Assembly (NCBI GenBank): GCA_049317465.1
Contig: JBMOIF010000057.1
Coordinates: 1 to 14,732 of the forward strand
Reading direction: 5' to 3'
Length of the DNA stretch: 14,732 nucleotides
From: CAIQIA01 sp049317465
Lineage (GTDB): Bacteria > Cyanobacteriota > Cyanobacteriia > PCC-6307 > Cyanobiaceae
The notes below the pieces were generated by a model. It had not been told where the DNA came from. It saw only the letters and a program-made list of their open reading frames with translations, and did no database searches. Made by a program: the position numbers and the translations under genes. Every line of letters begins with the position of its first letter. Position 1 is the stretch's first letter. Below, one piece after another: positions 12,867 to 14,732 of this stretch.

Positions 12867-13585
12867 AGCCAGCTGATCCAGTCGGCCGACACTTCCTTGG
12901 GGCAGGCCGCTTCGCACTCCAGGTTGCTGCTGCAGCTGCCGAACCCCTCCTGCAGCATCCGCTCCTGCATCGCCAGGGTGCGCCGGCCGCGCTCGGGCTG
13001 TCCCTGGGGCAGCTGGGCCAGGTGGGCCAGCTTGGCACCCACGAACAGCGAGGCCGAGGCATTGCGGCAGCTGGCCACACAGGCGCCGCAGCCGATGCAG
13101 GTGGCGGTGGCGAAGGCCGCTGCCGCCTGGTCCTGCCCCACCAGCATGGCGTTGCCATCGGGCGCCTGACCGGTGTTGACCGAGCAGTAACCGCCGGCGG
13201 CGATCAGCCGGTCGAAGGCGGAGCGGTCGACCACCAGATCCTGGATCAGGGGGAAGGCCCGGGCCCGCCAGGGCTCCAGGGTGAGGGTGGCCCCATCCTC
13301 GAAACTGCGCAGGTAGAGCTGGCACACCGTCGTGGCCGGCCGGGGACCGTGAGCCTGGCCGTTCACCAGAAACCCGCAGCTGCCGCAGATTCCCTCGCGG
13401 CAGTCATGGTCGAAATGGACCGGGCGCTCGCCGGCCTCGATCAACCTCTCGTTAAGCACATCGAGGGCCTCGAGCAGCGACAGATCGGCCGACACCTCCT
13501 CCAGTCGGTGGCTCTCGAACGCACCGGAGGCACCGGGCGTCTCCTGGCGCCAGATGCGCAGGTTCAGCGTCAGCAGTCGGCTCAT
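12833..13585 (-). CDS. sdhB: Succinate dehydrogenase / fumarate reductase iron-sulfur subunit
   Basis: 250 residues, the usual length for SdhB. It carries all three clusters of the electron path from the flavoprotein to quinone. The [2Fe-2S] ligands are C62, C67 and C70 in CREGICGSC plus C88. The ferredoxin-like domain has C163, C166, C169 and C173 in CIGCGACVASC plus C218, C224 and C228 in the SCSSNLECEAACPKE stretch, which give the [4Fe-4S] and [3Fe-4S] centres. Its sequence style (CREGICGSCGFLVNG) resembles the Bacteroides/Chlorobi-like class rather than the E. coli-like one, judged from memory. The ATG at 13585 overlaps the sdhA stop as ATGA, so the pair is coupled. The 3' end overlaps the convergent GT-A-like gene by 34 bp. 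No membrane anchor gene follows; it may lie upstream of sdhA, outside the window. Confidence 0.95.
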   Translation of the reverse strand: MSRLLTLNLRIWRQETPGASGAFESHRLEEVSADLSLLEALDVLNERLIEAGERPVHFDHDCREGICGSCGFLVNGQAHGPRPATTVCQLYLRSFEDGATLTLEPWRARAFPLIQDLVVDRSAFDRLIAAGGYCSVNTGQAPDGNAMLVGQDQAAAAFATATCIGCGACVASCRNASASLFVGAKLAHLAQLPQGQPERGRRTLAMQERMLQEGFGSCSSNLECEAACPKEVSADWISWLQRERRRARQS

Positions 13586-14732
13586 CGGTAGCTGCGGGTG
13601 GAGGGCTGCAGGTCGGTGAACTGCAGTTGTTCGCGGTGCAGGATCGGTTCGGCGGCAGCGCCGCCGTGCTCCCAGGCGGCGATGTGGGAAAAGCGCTCAT
13701 CATCGCGACGGGCCTCCCCCTCCGGGGTCTGGTGCTCCTCGCGGAAATGGGCTCCGCACGATTCCTCCCGCGCCAGGGCATCCCGCAGCATCAGCTGTGC
13801 CAGACCAAAGAAGTCGGCCACCCGCAGGGCCTTCTCCAGCTCAGGATTGGGACCGCTGGCCCCCCCGGGCACCCGCACCTCGGCCAGGAACTCCTGCTCG
13901 AGCTCCGTCACCGCCGCCAGGCCATGCCGGAGTCCGCTGGCCTGGCGGCTGATGCCGCAGCTGTCGATCATCAGGCGGCCGAGGCGGCGATGGAAACCAT
14001 CCACCGGCCGGCCACCGCCTCTGCCCAGAAGCCCGTCGAGGCGTGATCGCACCCGCGCCACGGCCTCGCGGCAGGCCGGGTGGTCGGGGCTGAGGGCCGG
14101 GGCACCATGGCCGGCCAGCCAGGCGGGCACCGTGGCCGGAGCGATGAAATAGCCATCGGCCAGCCCCTGCATCAGCGCACTGGCACCGAGCCGGTTGGCC
14201 CCGTGTTCCGAAAAGTTGGCCTCCCCCAGCACAAACAACCCGGGGATGGAACTCATCAACCGGTAGTCGACCCAGAGCCCTCCCATCGTGTAGTGGGGCG
14301 CCGGGTAGATCCGCAGGGGCGTCGTATAGGGATCGTCGCCGCTGATGCGTTCATACATGTCCAGCAGGTTGCCGTAGCGAGCCGCGATCCGATCCCGACC
14401 TTCCCGGGCGATGGCATCCCGCAGATCGAGGTACACCGACTGCTGACCGGGCCCGACGCCATGGCCGGCCAGGCAGAGCTCCCGTGCCCGCCGCGAGGCC
14501 ACATCCCGGGGCACCATGTTCCCGTAGGCGGGATACTGCCGTTCGAGAAAGTAATCCCGCTCCTGTTCAGGAATCTCTCCAGGGGGTCGGTCATCACCGG
14601 CACGGGCCGGCAGCCACACCCGACCGTCATTGCGCAGGCTTTCGCTCATCAGCGTCAGCTTGCTCTGGTGGGGATCACCGCTGGGAATGCAGGTGGGATG
14701 GATCTGGGTGAAGCAGGGGTTGGCGAACAGGG
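13582..14732 (-). CDS. sdhA: Succinate dehydrogenase / fumarate reductase flavoprotein, C-terminal part (runs off right edge)
   Basis: About 382 C-terminal residues are present; the frame is open through the right edge, so the FAD-binding N-terminus with its GxGxxG motif is missing. An internal Met at 14649 is not the start, because coding continues upstream with FTQIHPTCIPSGDPHQSKLT. Active-site parts visible are the HPTCIP histidine (14683-14700), YPAPHYTMGGLWVDY with the second histidine, and GLFVLGEANFSEHGANRLGASALM with the substrate-binding arginine and flavin contacts. The C-terminal helical domain ends LQFTDLQPSTRSYR. The subunit oxidises succinate (or reduces fumarate) on a covalently bound FAD at the membrane and passes electrons to SdhB, whose gene it overlaps by 4 bp. 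The QIHPTCIPSGD form is typical of the Bacteroides-like SdhA class. Confidence 0.95.
   Translation of the reverse strand, partial: LFANPCFTQIHPTCIPSGDPHQSKLTLMSESLRNDGRVWLPARAGDDRPPGEIPEQERDYFLERQYPAYGNMVPRDVASRRARELCLAGHGVGPGQQSVYLDLRDAIAREGRDRIAARYGNLLDMYERISGDDPYTTPLRIYPAPHYTMGGLWVDYRLMSSIPGLFVLGEANFSEHGANRLGASALMQGLADGYFIAPATVPAWLAGHGAPALSPDHPACREAVARVRSRLDGLLGRGGGRPVDGFHRRLGRLMIDSCGISRQASGLRHGLAAVTELEQEFLAEVRVPGGASGPNPELEKALRVADFFGLAQLMLRDALAREESCGAHFREEHQTPEGEARRDDERFSHIAAWEHGGAAAEPILHREQLQFTDLQPSTRSYR

Noticed and set aside
1..14732. Search for CRISPR arrays, insertion sequences, integrases, toxin-antitoxin or phage genes
   Set aside because: No regularly spaced repeats, transposase or recombinase motifs or terminal inverted repeats were seen. 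Frequent CTGCTG/CAGCAG strings are leucine/glutamine codon bias in GC-rich genes.

Overview
The window looks like a chromosomal segment of a GC-rich unicellular cyanobacterium of the Cyanobium / alpha-Synechococcus type. The grounds are the neighbourhood (class V aminotransferase, cbiD and guaA side by side), the protein signatures, a tRNA-Gly without an encoded CCA end, weak or absent Shine-Dalgarno sequences and two HIP1 octamers. The lineage is an inference from recalled protein signatures; no database search was possible.

Layout, left to right. (1) Positions 1-5589, minus strand, very GC-rich: a tightly packed four-gene cell-surface glycan cassette. In transcription order it holds an ABC exporter (MsbA/PglK/HepA-like architecture), a DUF5672 putative glycosyltransferase, a GT4 glycosyltransferase with a four-cysteine insert, and a protein that fuses two GT4 modules and runs off the left edge. 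The genes overlap or are separated by only 11 bp, so they are probably one coupled operon. (2) Positions 5590-5998: a non-coding leader with three imperfect 12-bp direct repeats, a tRNA-Gly(CCC) gene on the minus strand, and a strong GC-rich hairpin. (3) Positions 5999-9971: conserved housekeeping genes. These are a class V alanine/serine-glyoxylate aminotransferase (minus), then divergent cbiD (cobalamin synthesis) and guaA (GMP synthase). (4) Positions 10051-12866: three accessory genes in alternating orientation and of lower GC. They are a PhyH-like Fe(II)/2-oxoglutarate dioxygenase (+), a SAM methyltransferase (-) and a GT-A-like protein with a DxD motif (+). (5) Positions 12833-14732, minus strand, high GC again: sdhB and the C-terminal two thirds or so of sdhA, which runs off the right edge.

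The most interesting points are these. The glycan export/glycosyltransferase operon contains a double-GT4 fusion and starts beside a tRNA gene. The accessory block between guaA and sdh looks imported: GC content falls inside guaA itself, and the block's last gene overlaps the 3' end of sdhB by 34 bp. The dioxygenase, methyltransferase and glycosyltransferase-like proteins of the block could together decorate a surface glycan or lipid, but that functional link is inferred from co-location only.
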